Origin: Rattus norvegicus
Taxonomy: Eukaryota; Chordata; Mammalia; Rodentia; Muridae
Direction: 5' to 3'
Length of the DNA: 64,000 nt
Assembly (NCBI RefSeq): GCF_036323735.1
Contig: NC_086026.1
Location: forward strand, 71,005,039 to 71,069,038
Part shown: positions 1 to 11,044 of the stretch, one piece after another
How positions within the stretch are numbered: the first letter of the stretch is position 1
Layout of the letters: each line of letters begins with the position of its first letter
Notes under the pieces: model-generated
The model's database searches: none
Seen by the model: the letters and a program-made list of their open reading frames with translations, nothing else
Told to the model about the DNA's origin: nothing
Made by a program: the position numbers and the translations under genes

Positions 1-24
1 TCTGTAGTCAGCATTCTGATGCTT

Positions 25-120
25 CTTTACAAATGAGGAAACTGAGGCAGAAAGAACACACAAGCCAAGGTCTTCCAGCAGGAAGGCAGTCGCAGGCATC
101 CTATCTCACAGCTGAAAGAT
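25..120 (-). repeat. MIR SINE fragment
   Basis: The run aaatgaggaaactgaggc followed by a decayed 'cagaaag...aaggtc' stretch is the antisense of the MIR core (cctcagtttcctcatct). The rest is too diverged to set edges well. This is an ancient mammalian tRNA-derived SINE with no expected function. Confidence 0.5.
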
Positions 121-255
121 TTAAGGCCAAGTTTCTCAGCAGGGAAGACAACAGAAGATCCACCAGAAGGAGCCCATGACTGAGAACTTGTGGGACCACG
201 GACTGACCATAGGAAGCTGAGCCTCAGCCTTTTCTCAGGACTGTTTCTCAGTCAA

Positions 256-405
256 GAGAGCACTTGCCTACCATGAGGTGGCTGCTGCATAGAGTCCCAG
301 TCCTCAGAAGGTAGAGACAGGAGGATCAGGAGTTCAGGTCATCCATGTCGCAAAATGAGTGTGAGGCTAGCCTGGGCTACATGGGACCTGTTCTCAACAA
401 TCACC
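256..405 (+). repeat. B4-type SINE, diverged
   Basis: An ID-like head (gagcacttgcctacc) is followed by a B1-like body with 'aggaggatcaggagttca', 'gaggctagcctgggctac' and 'gggacctgttctcaa', in the order expected for a B4 element. It lacks much of the central region. Confidence 0.6.
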
Positions 406-539
406 AGTTGCGTTCAAGGTCGATAATTATTAAAGATGATAATAGCATAGTTGATGTTTATGGAGTCAGGTTTTTAACACAGCCCATTAACTTCTCAGAA
501 CAAACTGCTTGGTTATAGCCATTTTTTTTTGAAGGGGGA

Positions 540-645
540 CTTTGGAGCTCAGAGGAGTTTGGTAACCTGTTCAGAGTCACACAGTAAGGAGTCAGCAGCT
601 CTTGATTCCAGGGCCAGCCTGTGCTCTCGGCCACTTTAAAAAACA
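540..645 (-). repeat. MIR SINE fragment
   Basis: The stretch 'gtaacctgttcagagtcacacagtaaggagtcagcag...gattccagggccagcctgtgctc' follows the antisense MIR consensus (…aacttgcccaaggtcacacagctagtaagtggcagagc…). It is an ancient mammalian SINE. Confidence 0.6.
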
Positions 646-1815
646 CAGCTATAGACAAAATAGCAGACAGGTATGTGTCCCTTACAGGGGACTCTGCACT
701 AGCACTGTGATTGGATGGTCACGGATGACTCCTCAAACATTGGTGCTTACAACCTACATTTACAGAAGGTTCTAGTTTTATTGTATACAGCTCCATTTGT
801 GCCTCTCGAGAGGGTCTTCAATGTGGTATCACCGTTTCCTTTTCCTACGTGGGGAAGCCCAGAGCCAAGGCTCCTTATACAAGGAAGAAACTGGCTGTGA
901 AGTTGGGACTTGACTCCCAGCCACTCATCTGCTACCCAGGCATCTGCTTGTGGCCCAGGCTTTCAGCGTCTGGGCCCTGTTTCTGTTCCCAACCCGGGGC
1001 AGGGATTTGGCACTGGCTGGAACTGTCTCTCCATTCTGGCCATCTTACTGATTACTAGATTTCTCTGGCAGTGAGGACCCAGGGAGTGGGCATGACTGCG
1101 CTGGGGTGCTCTGGGGTGTGTGTGAGCACTCTGTGTGAGGTTCCAGGTCAGCTGAGATCAGGGCTTCTGAGTTCTGGGTTTATTTCACATTGCCTTCAGT
1201 ACTGTGGGCATTAGTGAGCTGCCTTGTGTGGTCTGAGTATGACTTGACACCCAAACTGGTGTTGAGGCCTGGTTCCCCAGGAGGTGCTACTGGGAAGTGG
1301 TCGGGTCATGGGACAGAGCTCTCAGGACAAGATTCAGCCTTGACTGCTTCAGTGAGTTCTCCATTTCAGAGCCTGTGGTGGTCACATGAGCACAGCTGTT
1401 ATGGAGTGAGACCGTGGGTGTTCCCCACTGATACCTACTTGTCTTCTGCCCTCCCCAGATGTACCCCCCAAGTCTGAAACTTCCTAGCCTCTCACAGTGT
1501 GAGCCCCCACGACTTCTTGCCTTTACAAGTGACCCGGGGGAAGAGGTTCTGTCCTGAGAAAACAGGTTAAGACCCTATGAGAATAACACCCATGTACTTC
1601 ATTTAATGACCAAAGAAGAAAGAATAGCCAAGTTCACTTCATGATACTTCAGAGAAGAAGCCAAGCCAGTCCTCACTGAGCTGAGAACTGGGAGAAGAAA
1701 GAGGAAATGACAAGCAGGTGTTTTCCTCCCTCTGCCTTAAGAAAGTATTGAAAAGTATCACATCCAGGATGGGCACAGGGTATGTCGGTAACAGCCACTC
1801 AAAAACATTGGTAAA
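646..1815. other. Unique sequence, no gene recognised
   Basis: I see no repeat family or coding pattern that I can name. Short open frames (61-95 codons) lack any familiar motif and overlap stop-rich frames, so I treat them as chance. Confidence 0.5.
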
Positions 1816-1900
1816 GGGGTTGGGGACTTAGCTCAGTGGTAGAGCGCTTGCCTAGTAAGCGCAAGGCCCTGGGTTCAGTGCTCAGCTCCGAAAAAAAAAA
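1816..1900 (+). repeat. ID element (rat-type SINE)
   Basis: The start ggggttggggacttagctca and the end cagctccgaaaaaaaaaa match the BC1/tRNA-Ala-derived ID consensus with only a few substitutions. The A-box region (tagctcagtggtagagcgc) and a slightly mutated B box (gggttcagtgctc) are visible, followed by an A-rich tail. Low divergence indicates a recent insertion and is the best evidence that the host is rat rather than mouse. Transcription is unlikely because the B box is altered. Confidence 0.95.
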
Positions 1901-2100
1901 GACAAAATAACAAAAAAATTGGTAAAAATCAATTTTGAGAGTCAAATTGGTAACATAGGTGAACTGTAAAAGGCACTCACGTTTCTGTCCAAAAATTCTA
2001 TCCGCCTGTGTTCAGTTCCACTCAAGCTTACCCAGATAATCTTGTGCGAGCATGTTTGTAGCCGTGCTAGTTTGTAACTGTTGAAATGAAACAGTTTCTA

Positions 2101-2256
2101 GGCCGATGAGATGGCTCCTGGTGTAAGGGGCCTTCTGCCAAGTCTGACGACCTGAGTTCAGCCCCCAACATGGTAGAAGGTGAGGACCAAGTTGTCCTCT
2201 GACGTCCAAAAGCATGCACCTACCCACCTCACCCCCAAACAAATAAATAAATGTAT
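2101..2256 (+). repeat. B3 SINE
   Basis: The tRNA-like head 'gatgagatggctcctgg', the body 'gacgacctgagttcag' and 'gttgtcctctgacgtcc', and the tail 'aaataaataaatgt' appear in B3 order. It is moderately diverged. Confidence 0.8.
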
Positions 2257-2990
2257 TACGAAAAAATGAAAAGTAAACAATAAGTGTGGGCTGATAAAAA
2301 ATAATCTGCTAAAATCACCCAGTGGGATACGGCTGAGTTTTAAAAAAAACTACGGCTCGTCTCCCTGTAATGTCAGTAGCAAAACTAAGATCTGCTGTTC
2401 CTTGGGGTTGACACCACAGATAGTTTCTATAATTTTTACTATACCTTTGCTTCAGAATATGTATTCATTTCTTTTTCTTTGTGTGATGATTTGTAAACTC
2501 CACCAAGCAAGCTATGAGCATCTGCTACTTTGGGGGAGGGTCACACACAGAGGCTCACAGCTTTCTCCACTGCCATGCTTGAATTTTTTTTTTACTATGC
2601 CTTCTTAATATTTGAAAGCAGATGAAAAATGCAGATAATGAATAAATCATGGACTTTTAAAAAGGGAAAGGAAAGGAACAGGGTAGGATGTGGGAATCCA
2701 GAAAGAGAAAAAAGGCATGTACCATGCATGAGAAGGCTAGGGAAGTTTTGCATGGAAACCCCAGTCTGTGGAGAGGGGGAGGGCTCAGGTGTGGGGTACA
2801 GAACACAGAGACAGCACCACAGAGCTGCTGAAGCCTCCAGGGTTCTGTCCTACTAAGGGATGCATAGAAGAGAAACGGGTGTCAGAAGAGGAAGAAACCT
2901 CTGACAAAGGAGGGTGGAAATCAGGAAGAATGTCCCCAGCATCCGCTGCCCAAGTACAGTCTAAGGGCGAGCAAGGAAGATATATGGGAT
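2257..2990. other. Unique sequence, A/T-rich then purine-rich
   Basis: No repeat or gene recognised. The segment 2629-3004 is purine-rich (aaagggaaaggaaagg and similar), which keeps short frames open without any protein-like pattern. Confidence 0.45.
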
Positions 2991-2993
2991 GGC

Positions 2994-3142
2994 GTGGTAG
3001 TTGAAACTATCAACCTGGCAGGCTCTAGAATACCCCAGGACACAGATCTATGGGCACGTCTGTGAGGGATTCTAGATTGATGTGTGCTGTGGGTAGCACC
3101 ATTCCATGGGATGCAGCTAAGAATGCAATGAAAAGGAAAACG
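2994..3142 (+). mobile_element. Rodent LTR-like repeat, left part
   Basis: 'actatcaacctggcaggctctagaat', 'gtctgtgagggattctagattga' and 'ggtagcaccattccatggga' follow the order of a common rodent LTR-like repeat of ERVL/MaLR type. The matching right part lies at 3942-4117 in the same orientation, so a later insertion split the element. The family name is uncertain. Confidence 0.6.
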
Positions 3143-3515
3143 TGATGTGGGGCACTGAACCATGCCAGGAAACTTGGTAAAGTTGAGTGGGAACCTCATG
3201 CCAGAGAGGACGACAGGAGCTTCACCTGCTTCTGACCAGGCCCCTGTCACATGACCACTATCCCTACACAGGAATGTGACCAATGGTCACTTAGATCAGA
3301 GCAGAGTTCTCCATGCTAATTAGGCATCTAGCGGCCCTGAAGGCTTAGCCAATAAGCTTCCTTCCCAGACATTCCTTCTTGAAATAGGTATTTAGTGGCT
3401 AATCCACCCTGAGCAGGTGCTATGATGAACATGATGAACAATCAATAAATGGTTTGGAACCAAGGACTGTCTCTCTCATCAAGAATATGGAGGAAGCCTT
3501 CGCCTACAGAGCAGC
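3143..3515 (+). mobile_element. Possible endogenous retroviral LTR insertion
   Basis: This lies inside the split element. It carries a polyadenylation-like aatcaataaatgg near its end and then 'ggactgtctctctcatcaag', which is how rodent ERV LTRs often finish. No internal retroviral coding sequence is visible, so it would be a solo LTR. I did not identify target-site duplications, and the remainder of the insertion is unexplained. Confidence 0.35.
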
Positions 3516-3941
3516 ACCATCTAAGTCTCCCTCAGGCCCCTCCGCACTGCATTCCTAGACAATTGCCACTAAGCTAGGGACAATCACTTATGAAATAAGT
3601 CATAGCTCTCTCCATACCCCCAGCCTTGGGCTCCTCAGCCCAACTAACTCTGGTTCCAGCTCCCCATGGCTCAGCGGTGTCTGAATGTCCAGGAGTTTGA
3701 GAGCCTCCAGCCCCAGCCTCCCTACAGCCCCTCCACCCTCCGTTCCCAACTTCTCCATGCAGTCTCCAGTGGCCTCTGGATTCCCGGGAATCAGGGAACC
3801 CCAGTTTCAGCCTCCCACATTTTAGGCTGTGTTTACCCAGCCACTGAGCCCTATAGACTGTGTCTATGTGTTTTGTGTGCCAGGCAGAGTTCCTACACCC
3901 CAGCGGTGAGGCAGAACACAGACCCAAACCGTGAGCCCTAG
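3516..3941. other. Unclassified part of the insertion
   Basis: C/T-rich sequence between the presumed LTR and the right half of the split repeat. Both strands have ~90-124 codon frames here (3666-3941 + and 3574-3948 -) that mirror each other and show no known motif. I see no gene. Confidence 0.4.
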
Positions 3942-4117
3942 GGTTCATTCATCTCCGCTTGCTGACTGCAGATGCAGTGTGACCGCCCACCCGCCTCACT
4001 TCCTGTTGCCGTGCCTTCCCGAAGTGATGGAGCGTATCTTCGGATTGAGCCAAAAATAAACCCTTCCTCCTTAAATGGTTAGGTATTTTGTTGTAGCAAC
4101 AAGAAAAGTAACCAACA
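3942..4117 (+). mobile_element. Rodent LTR-like repeat, right part
   Basis: 'gctgactgcagatgcagtgtgacc', 'gagccaaaaataaacccttcc' and the terminal 'caacaagaaaagtaaccaaca' continue the element that starts at 2994. The AATAAA and the terminal CA fit the 3' end of an LTR. Confidence 0.65.
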
Positions 4118-4532
4118 TGGAGGGATGGAGGAATCCAGCCAGTGTGTAAAGTGCACAGCACTGCAGCAAGAATGTGAGCCCCGAGAAAAAGCACAGTGTT
4201 CAGGGCCCACTTTGAACCTCTAACAAAATGGTCATTGTGACATCTCGTGGGAGCAAGGCATTCTCTAGATCGACCACACCCTAAAGCCCAAATCTCTGAG
4301 GGTCAGGCCTTGTACTTTTTTACTCACTTCTTCATGACCATGAAGTTTGAGAAGCAATGGCTTAGAGATGATCAAGGCACTGGACTTGATTTCAAATGGA
4401 GATTCAATTTACGTATTTACTTTAAATGTAATGTATCCTTCGATAGTTGCATACCTGGATATAATGTGTTTTGATGACTGACTCACTTCTAATGGACTTT
4501 GATCCCCTCCCCTCCCCAACCCTAGAACCCAA
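4118..4532. other. Unique sequence, nothing recognised
   Basis: No repeat, splice or coding pattern stands out. Confidence 0.4.
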
Positions 4533-4625
4533 GCCTACCCCTGCCCACCCCACCCCCGACCCCTGCCTACCCCTGCCCACCCCCCACCCCACCCTACATC
4601 CCGCCTACCCCTGCCCACCCTTCCT
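4533..4625. repeat. C-rich degenerate tandem repeat
   Basis: The block cctacccctgcccacccc recurs three times (near 4534, 4567 and 4609) among further CCCC and CCCACCC runs. The minus strand is therefore a series of G runs with short loops. Confidence 0.8.
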
Positions 4626-5300
4626 CATCTCCCTTCTAGTCGTTTTGCTTTGTCTTCTGACCAGTCGACTTGAACCAGGGCTATCCACATACATGAACAT
4701 GGGTGTGAAATTATCAATTGGAACCAGGTGGCTACACAATTGAAGACAATGTCTCCCCTCCCCCAGCATGCATCAGTAGCCAACAGCTTCCTGGACGGAG
4801 TCCCATGATGCACACAGATGCTTGGCTTAGCTGCTTCTACACTGCGAACACACTTTCCTTACGGCTCTGGCAACCAGAAGATTCTGCCATCAGTGGTCCA
4901 GGTATGAGAAAAGCACCCAGCTGAGCCATCAGGACAAACCTGGCTGACCATGCAGTTCTGAATTTTGACGACTTAATTTATTTTCTGGCCTTACTTCCCT
5001 TTTTTTTTTCTTCTTACAAAATGAAGGAGGTAAGCCCTGTGTTCCCCGAGGCCCCTCTGAGCTACCTAACCTATTGCTGTGATTCATCTTGAGTCCCTGC
5101 TTCCAACCCCATCCTCTACCCCATGCTCCATGCTGGTCAATTGAGAATTTGATAAATATTTAGCTGATTGATATAAGCAAAATCATAAAAGTCACTGAAA
5201 GGGACGTTAAACTTCTAAGAAGCTCTGGAACCTTCTGTGGTATCTCTCTCTTGTGACTCCCTTCAGAGGGCAGCAAGCATAAATAAAAAAGGCGGCTGAG
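4626..5300. other. Unique sequence, nothing recognised
   Basis: Mostly unremarkable sequence. No repeat family identified. Confidence 0.4.
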
Positions 5301-5342
5301 TTTTTTTTTTTTTCTCTCTCTCTCTCTCTCTCCTCCTCTCTT
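5301..5342. repeat. Poly-T / (TC)n tract
   Basis: Thirteen T residues run into a (TC)n repeat of about 10 units and then TCCTCCTC. Confidence 0.95.
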
Positions 5343-6590
5343 TAAAGTCAAAGGCCCATAAATCATGCATGTGCAGATTCATTTCATAATTAACATCACT
5401 GGGTATATGTCTGTGAAAGTTGGGTTTCATCTGGGCGAGTTGTTCTACTAATTAAAGGCTTATTTTGTGATGGGGATCGTTTTGTGGAAGCTACTGCACC
5501 CAGCCTACTTTAGATATATACTTTTTAATGACCCGCCGGCTTGGCAAAGGAAGCCAACCATTGGCACAGTGAGGCTCCCAGCTTATGACACAAGAACACT
5601 ACGTGTACCTCCAGAGCCTTCGTGCTCCAATGCAGCCAGTGGCAAGTGCGTCCTTGAAGTCACAAGTGGGGAACCAGCAGGCTTTTGGAGAATGACTGAG
5701 GCCCAGGGCCTCCTACTAGACTAACAGAGCCCAGCTTGAGAGCCTCGTTTTATAGCATCTCCCCACCCCAGCTTCTGTCTAGCCTCACGGCCCTAGTTGC
5801 CATGGGAGAGAGCTGCAGATGCACTTTCTGGGCTTGTGTTGAAGCACTGGGGAGGTGGGCCTGCTCACGGCAGTGCTCAGCACCCCCTGGAAACAAGAAA
5901 ATTGGAAAGAGACAGCTGGGATGAAGTCTTAACATTTTTAATAATGTCCGGGACCACGGCTGTTGCCGGGAGATTAGCAGGGAAATGGAACAGTGTGTAA
6001 TTTTTTTTTTCTAAGAATTCCATTAACAAAATCAAATGGGCAGGCAGGGGTTAGGGGCGTGAACGACTTTCTGGGGGCTTCAGCAGGAGGGAGTTTCTAA
6101 CCTCTGAGTCTCAACAAAAGCTCCTCTGTATGTTCCAGGTTCCTGTGGCCGCTCTCCTTTCTCCTATAGTGGTGGGAAGGCAAGGTGGCTCTGGAAATGG
6201 GAAGTCCATGCCTCTAGCCTGTGGTTCTTACCATGTGGTCTTGGACAGTGTCTTCTCCTGCTCCCAGGGGCAGCGTTACTGAGCTGAGGCACAGACTCAC
6301 TGGGTTCCCTTCTACAGCACAATAGCTGGTACAGACTGGCCTTGTCATTGGCTCCCTCTCCAAATGCCACCCAGACTCTCCTGTCTCTTTTTCTACATCT
6401 AGAGTGTTTGTTCTATGCCAAGCCAGTGCCAGGCCGGGTGCCAAGGGTGACAAGAAAGGAGGGAGGATCCAGGTGTCCCTCAGATGCCAATTGTTCAGAA
6501 GCAGATTCAAGGCACCACTTTGGGGGTGAGGGCACTCTCAGCCCATGTCACCCCAACTTATCGCCAATGAATGCCCTGTGGAAAGGTGCT
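5343..6590. other. Unique sequence with a small TAAT-rich patch
   Basis: No gene recognised. The patch at 5375-5475 has 'cataattaacatcactggg' and 'ctactaattaaaggctta', which look like homeodomain sites but may be chance. The rest contains no repeat that I recognise. Confidence 0.4.
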
Positions 6591-6594
6591 CTGT

Positions 6595-6966
6595 GGTGGT
6601 TAGGATGCGAATGCCCCTAGGTCACTATGTTTGAATACATGGTCTTCTGTTGGTGGAACTCTCTGGGAAAGATTAGAAGGCGTGGCCTTGTTGGAGGAGG
6701 TATGGCATTTGAGGTGGACTTTGAGGTTTCAGAAGCTCACCCATTCTCAGAGTCCCTTTCTCTCCCTGCCTCCTGCTTGTGGGTCAGATGTGAGCTCTCA
6801 GTTGTTCCTGTGTCAGCACCATGCCTGCCTGCTGCCATGCTCCCTACGGTGCTGGTCATGGATTGTGACCCTCTGAAACTGTATTCGAGCCCCCAATTAA
6901 ATACTTCCTTCTAAACGCTGCCTTGGCCATATGCATTACCACAGTAAGGGGACAGTGACTAAGACA
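6595..6966 (+). mobile_element. MaLR-type solo LTR
   Basis: The order 'tggtggttaggatgcgaatg', 'gcgtggccttgttggagga', 'cagcaccatgcctgcctgctg', 'cccccaattaaatacttcc' and terminal 'agtgactaagaca' matches a very common rodent MaLR/ERVL-type LTR. The ACTAAGACA end is shared with the MLT1/MST group. No internal region is present, so it is a solo LTR. Confidence 0.75.
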
Positions 6967-7351
6967 AGCTCTTGGTCCCACTTTAGAGATGAGGGAAGCA
7001 GCGTTTAGACAGATTGTTGTCCACCCTCAGCTGCATGCTAGTCTCGTAGACTTCAAGATGGAGCGCTCATGTCCAGGTTTGAATTCTCCCTCCAACATCG
7101 TTACTTTTATCTGACCCCTTCCCCTTTCATTGATCATCTTCTGATTTCTGCTTGCTTTGGTCCTGCAATGTGCATGACACTGCATCTCTTGAGGACAGAT
7201 ATTTATTTACTGAAAGTTCTCTGTGCCTTCTATGCAGATAATACGCACAGTAGGCACTTCAGAAAGATTAGGGCAGCATTGTAGCAGAGACCCACTGTTT
7301 CCCTAATCCATCCAGATTTCTTAATGATGTGCCTGTCCCTCAGCCTGCATC

Positions 7352-7353
<2 letters not shown>
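6967..7353. other. Unique sequence, nothing recognised
   Basis: No repeat or coding pattern identified. Confidence 0.4.
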
Positions 7354-7397
<44 letters not shown>

Positions 7398-7460
7398 CAC
7401 ACACACTCACACACACTCACACACACACTCACACACACATACATACACAGAGAGAGAGAG
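7354..7460. repeat. (CA)n microsatellite
   Basis: About 20 CA units, then CA interrupted by CTCA and CATA units, ending in (GA)6. The plus-strand reading is CA. Confidence 0.98.
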
Positions 7461-7559
7461 CTTGTGAAATCTAATAACAACCAGTTTAAAAACATACTAA
7501 AAACAGAAAATTTATGTAGCATGACCCAAATTGAATTATACATTACAGCACTATAATTG

Positions 7560-7770
7560 ATTTTTTAGAAGAGAGATTAAATTTATTTTATGCCTCACTA
7601 ACTAACAGCTAGATTTACCTAATTGCTTAGAGCGAGGAGTTAGTATGACTCATTAAACTCCATACATGCTTGGGTACGCTGTGCACTGAGTAAAGCTTCC
7701 CTGCTCGCGGCAATTAACGGGGAGAGACCCGAGGCCGCTCCGGTAATTGGTAAGAACAATGCAGCCAGAA
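7560..7770. promoter_or_regulatory. Candidate conserved regulatory element
   Basis: Unique, repeat-free sequence with several homeodomain-like cores (gattaaat, ctaattgc, cattaaac, caattaac, gtaattgg), an AP-1-like tgactca at 7646-7653, and about eight CpGs within ~130 bp (for example ctcgcggc and gccgctccgg). CpG is otherwise rare nearby. This mix is typical of vertebrate developmental enhancers, but I infer conservation and have not tested it. Confidence 0.35.
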
Positions 7771-8655
7771 GTAGAAGCTTGCAGTGGGTGCCTGAATTCT
7801 GTCGGTGATGCAGCTAGGGGACCTTCTGGTATGGCAGTCCCAGAAACCAGAAACACAACAACCAGACCTCCCTCCCCACTCTCTCCCCACCTCCCTCTCC
7901 CCTTTGTGATGGGAAGGAGAAAAGGAAAGAAACACTCAGGAAAGGCAAAATGGAAGCCTCATCTTGGATTGATTCCATCCATCATAACGGCTCCTTGGGA
8001 AGCCCTACCAGTGGCTAACAGAGCACAGACAAAGTCAGCCAACCTAACAGAGAGCGAGTTTGGGTGGAATGAGGGAGCGTGCCGTAATTATATACACATT
8101 ACCCAAAAAAAAAAAAAAAGGTAGCAATTTAGGAAAACTGGGGGTAAGTATGCTAATTTGGGTAGCAAGAGAAAATTAGAACTCTCTGAACCATTTATTT
8201 ATTAATTATTATTAATAATAAAGAACATTTCCAAGTGGCATGTGTTCCAGCAATAAGTGCGTTCCCTGAGTCCACATGCCTGGCTGGATATGATTGTGGT
8301 TTCTGCAGAAGTCCCTCACACACCGTGGTGTGTGAATGAAGGGGACTTCATTCAAAGCCAAAATTTGGATTTTCGTACTCACTTCCAAGGCAGGTGGCAC
8401 AGACATTGGACTGTATGGACTAGTGGTGCTTCCTGGCTCTCGTGTCCTCTGTCTTCTGACCATTGAAATAGAAAGCTGTCTAATCTCAGGTCCCTAATCT
8501 CTAGGGCACCAGTGTCTGTATTAGGGGACAGAGAAATTCACTTTGCTCTAGAAGAGGCACAAAGGACATAAACATGGCAGCCATGACCTATGTCTCCTGC
8601 GAGTAAACAACAGACTCAGGGAGGTGGAGTTTACCCAACACCCGCCTTGTCCTTC
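7771..8655. other. Unique sequence with A-rich and AT-rich patches
   Basis: Contains an A15 run near 8105-8119 and an AT-rich stretch at 8193-8222 (attaattattattaataata). A 125-codon frame at 7747-8124 ends in the A run and shows no familiar domain. Confidence 0.4.
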
Positions 8656-9015
8656 TTTGCTTCCTATTGCATTGACAAAGCACCATGACCGAAATCATCT
8701 TGGAGAGGAAGGGGTTTCGTTAGCTTACCTTACTTAACTCACGATTCATCATTGAGGCAAGCCAAGGCAGGAACGCAGAGACAGGAACCGAAGCAGAGAC
8801 CACGAAGATACACTGTTGACTGGCTTGCTCCCTGTGGCTTGCTCAATTTGCTTTCTTGTAGCACCCAGGACCCCGTGGTCATGGGTAGCTCTGCTCACAG
8901 TGACCCTGGCCCTCCCACATCAAGAAAATTCCCCATAGATTGGCCTACAGGCTGATCTCAATTTCTTCTCAATTGAGGTTCCTCTGCCCATGTGACTCCA
9001 GCTTGTGTCAAGGCG
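8656..9015 (-). mobile_element. Rodent ERVL-type LTR
   Basis: 'gacaaagcaccatgaccgaaat', 'actggcttgctccctgtggc', 'gcttgctcaatttgctttctt' and 'actccagcttgtgtcaag' follow the antisense of the common rodent LTR that ends in '...ctaactaagaca'. It is moderately decayed. An A-rich aacaaaacaaagc stretch adjoins it at 9016-9045. Confidence 0.75.
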
Positions 9016-9045
9016 AAAACAAAACAAAGCAACAAAACCAAGCCA

Positions 9046-9484
9046 CGAGATCCTTCTCTCACAAGACGCAGAAGCGGGCATCTGCCCAAAGCTGTCTGGC
9101 CTGGGGCAGGCCAATCGCAGTCTCTTACCTGGGGATTTGAAATTAAAATGAGAAGCCAGTGGCTATTTGGAGTCCTAACACACAGAAGACAGCATAGCCT
9201 AAGTTCAACACCACCATCATTTTGCGTCTCCAAAGCTCTCCCTCCCCTCAGTTCTGTAAACGCTCCTGGATCGTGTCTCTTCTATTGTGCTTCAACTGTT
9301 TGGAACCAACACCAAGGAAATAGTGCAAACTAGAGCTGGTAGTCAGGCATAGCTGTCCGCATCATCTCTGTGGGAAGATTCAGGGATTTGAGGGTATTTG
9401 GACCTCCCCAAAGGACCTCTACTCCAAGGTTATCTCAAGGATCTGTGTTCCCTTCCACCCAAACCCCTGGGATTCTTCAGAGTC
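9046..9484. other. Unique sequence, nothing recognised
   Basis: No repeat or gene recognised. Confidence 0.4.
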
Positions 9485-9590
9485 TCCTGAACAGATGAGA
9501 AATGAAGGCTTAGAAACCCTAAGCCATTGCTTTGAGCAAACAGCACATGGGGGCAACAGGATATGATTTGAGGCCCTCCTGGCACACATA
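9485..9590 (-). repeat. Probable MIR fragment
   Basis: 'acagatgagaaatgaaggct', 'ccctaagccattgctttgag' and 'gatttgaggccctcctggc' trace a decayed antisense MIR. Confidence 0.4.
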
Positions 9591-10778
9591 AAGCTTCCCT
9601 CTGTGGCATTTTGTAGAATCTACCTATACAGTTCCAAGGACTCTAGAATCCTCGGCCAACTCCATGACCAGGATGGTTGTGAAGCATCTTGCATTTGAGT
9701 CCTAAGTCTGGGGCCATGAGTGGTAAGGGCTGTCCAGTCTTCAAGCAACCTACAGTCTGGGCGGGACAGGGCGGGGTCCCTGGGGCTCTTGTCACTGCTC
9801 TTTCTGTTGACCACTTTCTCCAGTGACTTCTAAGGAGCTGTCTGCCTCTTCCTAAAGGAGCAGCCTTCTGCACATGCTCCGAGAAAGAGGCTCGTTTCTA
9901 GATTTACCACTGAGCAAAGAGCTCTCCCCAACTGGATAACCATCTTCCTCTGTCCTGAGAAAAAGCACTCCTGGGATGAGGTGTTGCTCCCATTCTGAGC
10001 AGCGACCAGCATATGAAGACACAGCAGCCACCCCTGAGTTCACAGTACAGGGTCTCACTGGCCAATAAAGGTCTTCAAGGCCAGTGCTGAGGGACAAATG
10101 AAGCAGTGCATGAAACGCCCTGAGCTGGGTGACAGAGACCTCCTTCCGGAGCCATGCCTCCGTTACCTCTGGGCACATCGCCTTCTCTTCCCAGACCTTA
10201 GCCTCCTCTTCTACAAACAGAAATGCATGGAAAAACATCAATCAGATATGGTTCGAGAACAGTTGAGATGTGTGTACTGCTTTGTCTTGGCATCCGAGAG
10301 CAGCTGGCAGTGTTTGAGAGGAGAAATTCCTCCCGGAGTAGGAGGGCCAGCCTGGGGTTCCTCTATTTGGTCTTGTGACTACAAACCCAATCTCCTTTCT
10401 TCTTCTCTCCCTTCCTGCTGGGTGAGTCTACTTATAGCCAAAGATGGGTTGCTGCTCTGTGTCAGCAGAGGAAAAAAATTCCTGGCTTATCCTAGACCTC
10501 AGTTAGCATCAGTTTCACACAGAGATGATTGTCTCTTGGCCCTTTGAAAAAAGAATGTATTCCCTGGAGCTCAGTCCTGCTCATCTGGGAGTCTGTCTTT
10601 GTCCCTTTAAAGCAGAAAGTATCATTTCTACAAGCCTCTCTCTGTGTGAGGGAGGGGTGTGGGTGTGGGGTCTTGGCATGGTATACTACCCCACATCTTA
10701 ACCTAAGAAGAATCTAACACCAAAATTACAGCCACATTGGTCTCCAGACAATTAGCCAGGTCCTAAGGCCACTGTGGG
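9591..10778. other. Unique sequence, no gene recognised
   Basis: It holds a 149-codon plus frame (10098-10547) and a 129-codon minus frame (9852-10241) that overlap antisense. Neither contains a motif I recognise. A short MIR-like 'agcctcctcttctacaaa' lies near 10200. Confidence 0.4.
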
Positions 10779-10809
10779 TCTCCCCCCACCCCCCGACCCC
10801 CCCCCCAGG
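10779..10809. repeat. Poly-C tract
   Basis: tctccccccaccccccgac runs on into ten more C residues, giving minus-strand runs of at least six G. Confidence 0.95.
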
Positions 10810-11044
10810 ATGCTCTGAGCTGCCAATCAGACACATAGCAGCCTGCCAGCTGAACATCTCAGGAGGACCCACGTTTTTAGCCAGAAGGACATACGACTCA
10901 CCTCCTGGCATCTCTGCCCATGTCCTATCAGGAAATGCAGTTCCTGTTTGCCCAGGACTCTATAGGCCGACCTCAGGACAGACCTCAGGCTTTTCTTCCC
11001 AAACTCCAACAGTCTTGTGTGTCAGCGTAATCTGACCACATTCT

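Noticed and set aside
1816..1890. tRNA gene call
   Set aside because: It has A- and B-box-like segments but is an ID SINE with an A tail and a mutated B box; it does not fold as a functional tRNA.
10098..10547. 149-codon plus frame overlapping a 129-codon minus frame
   Set aside because: No domain, no splice context and antisense mirroring; chance is the simplest explanation.
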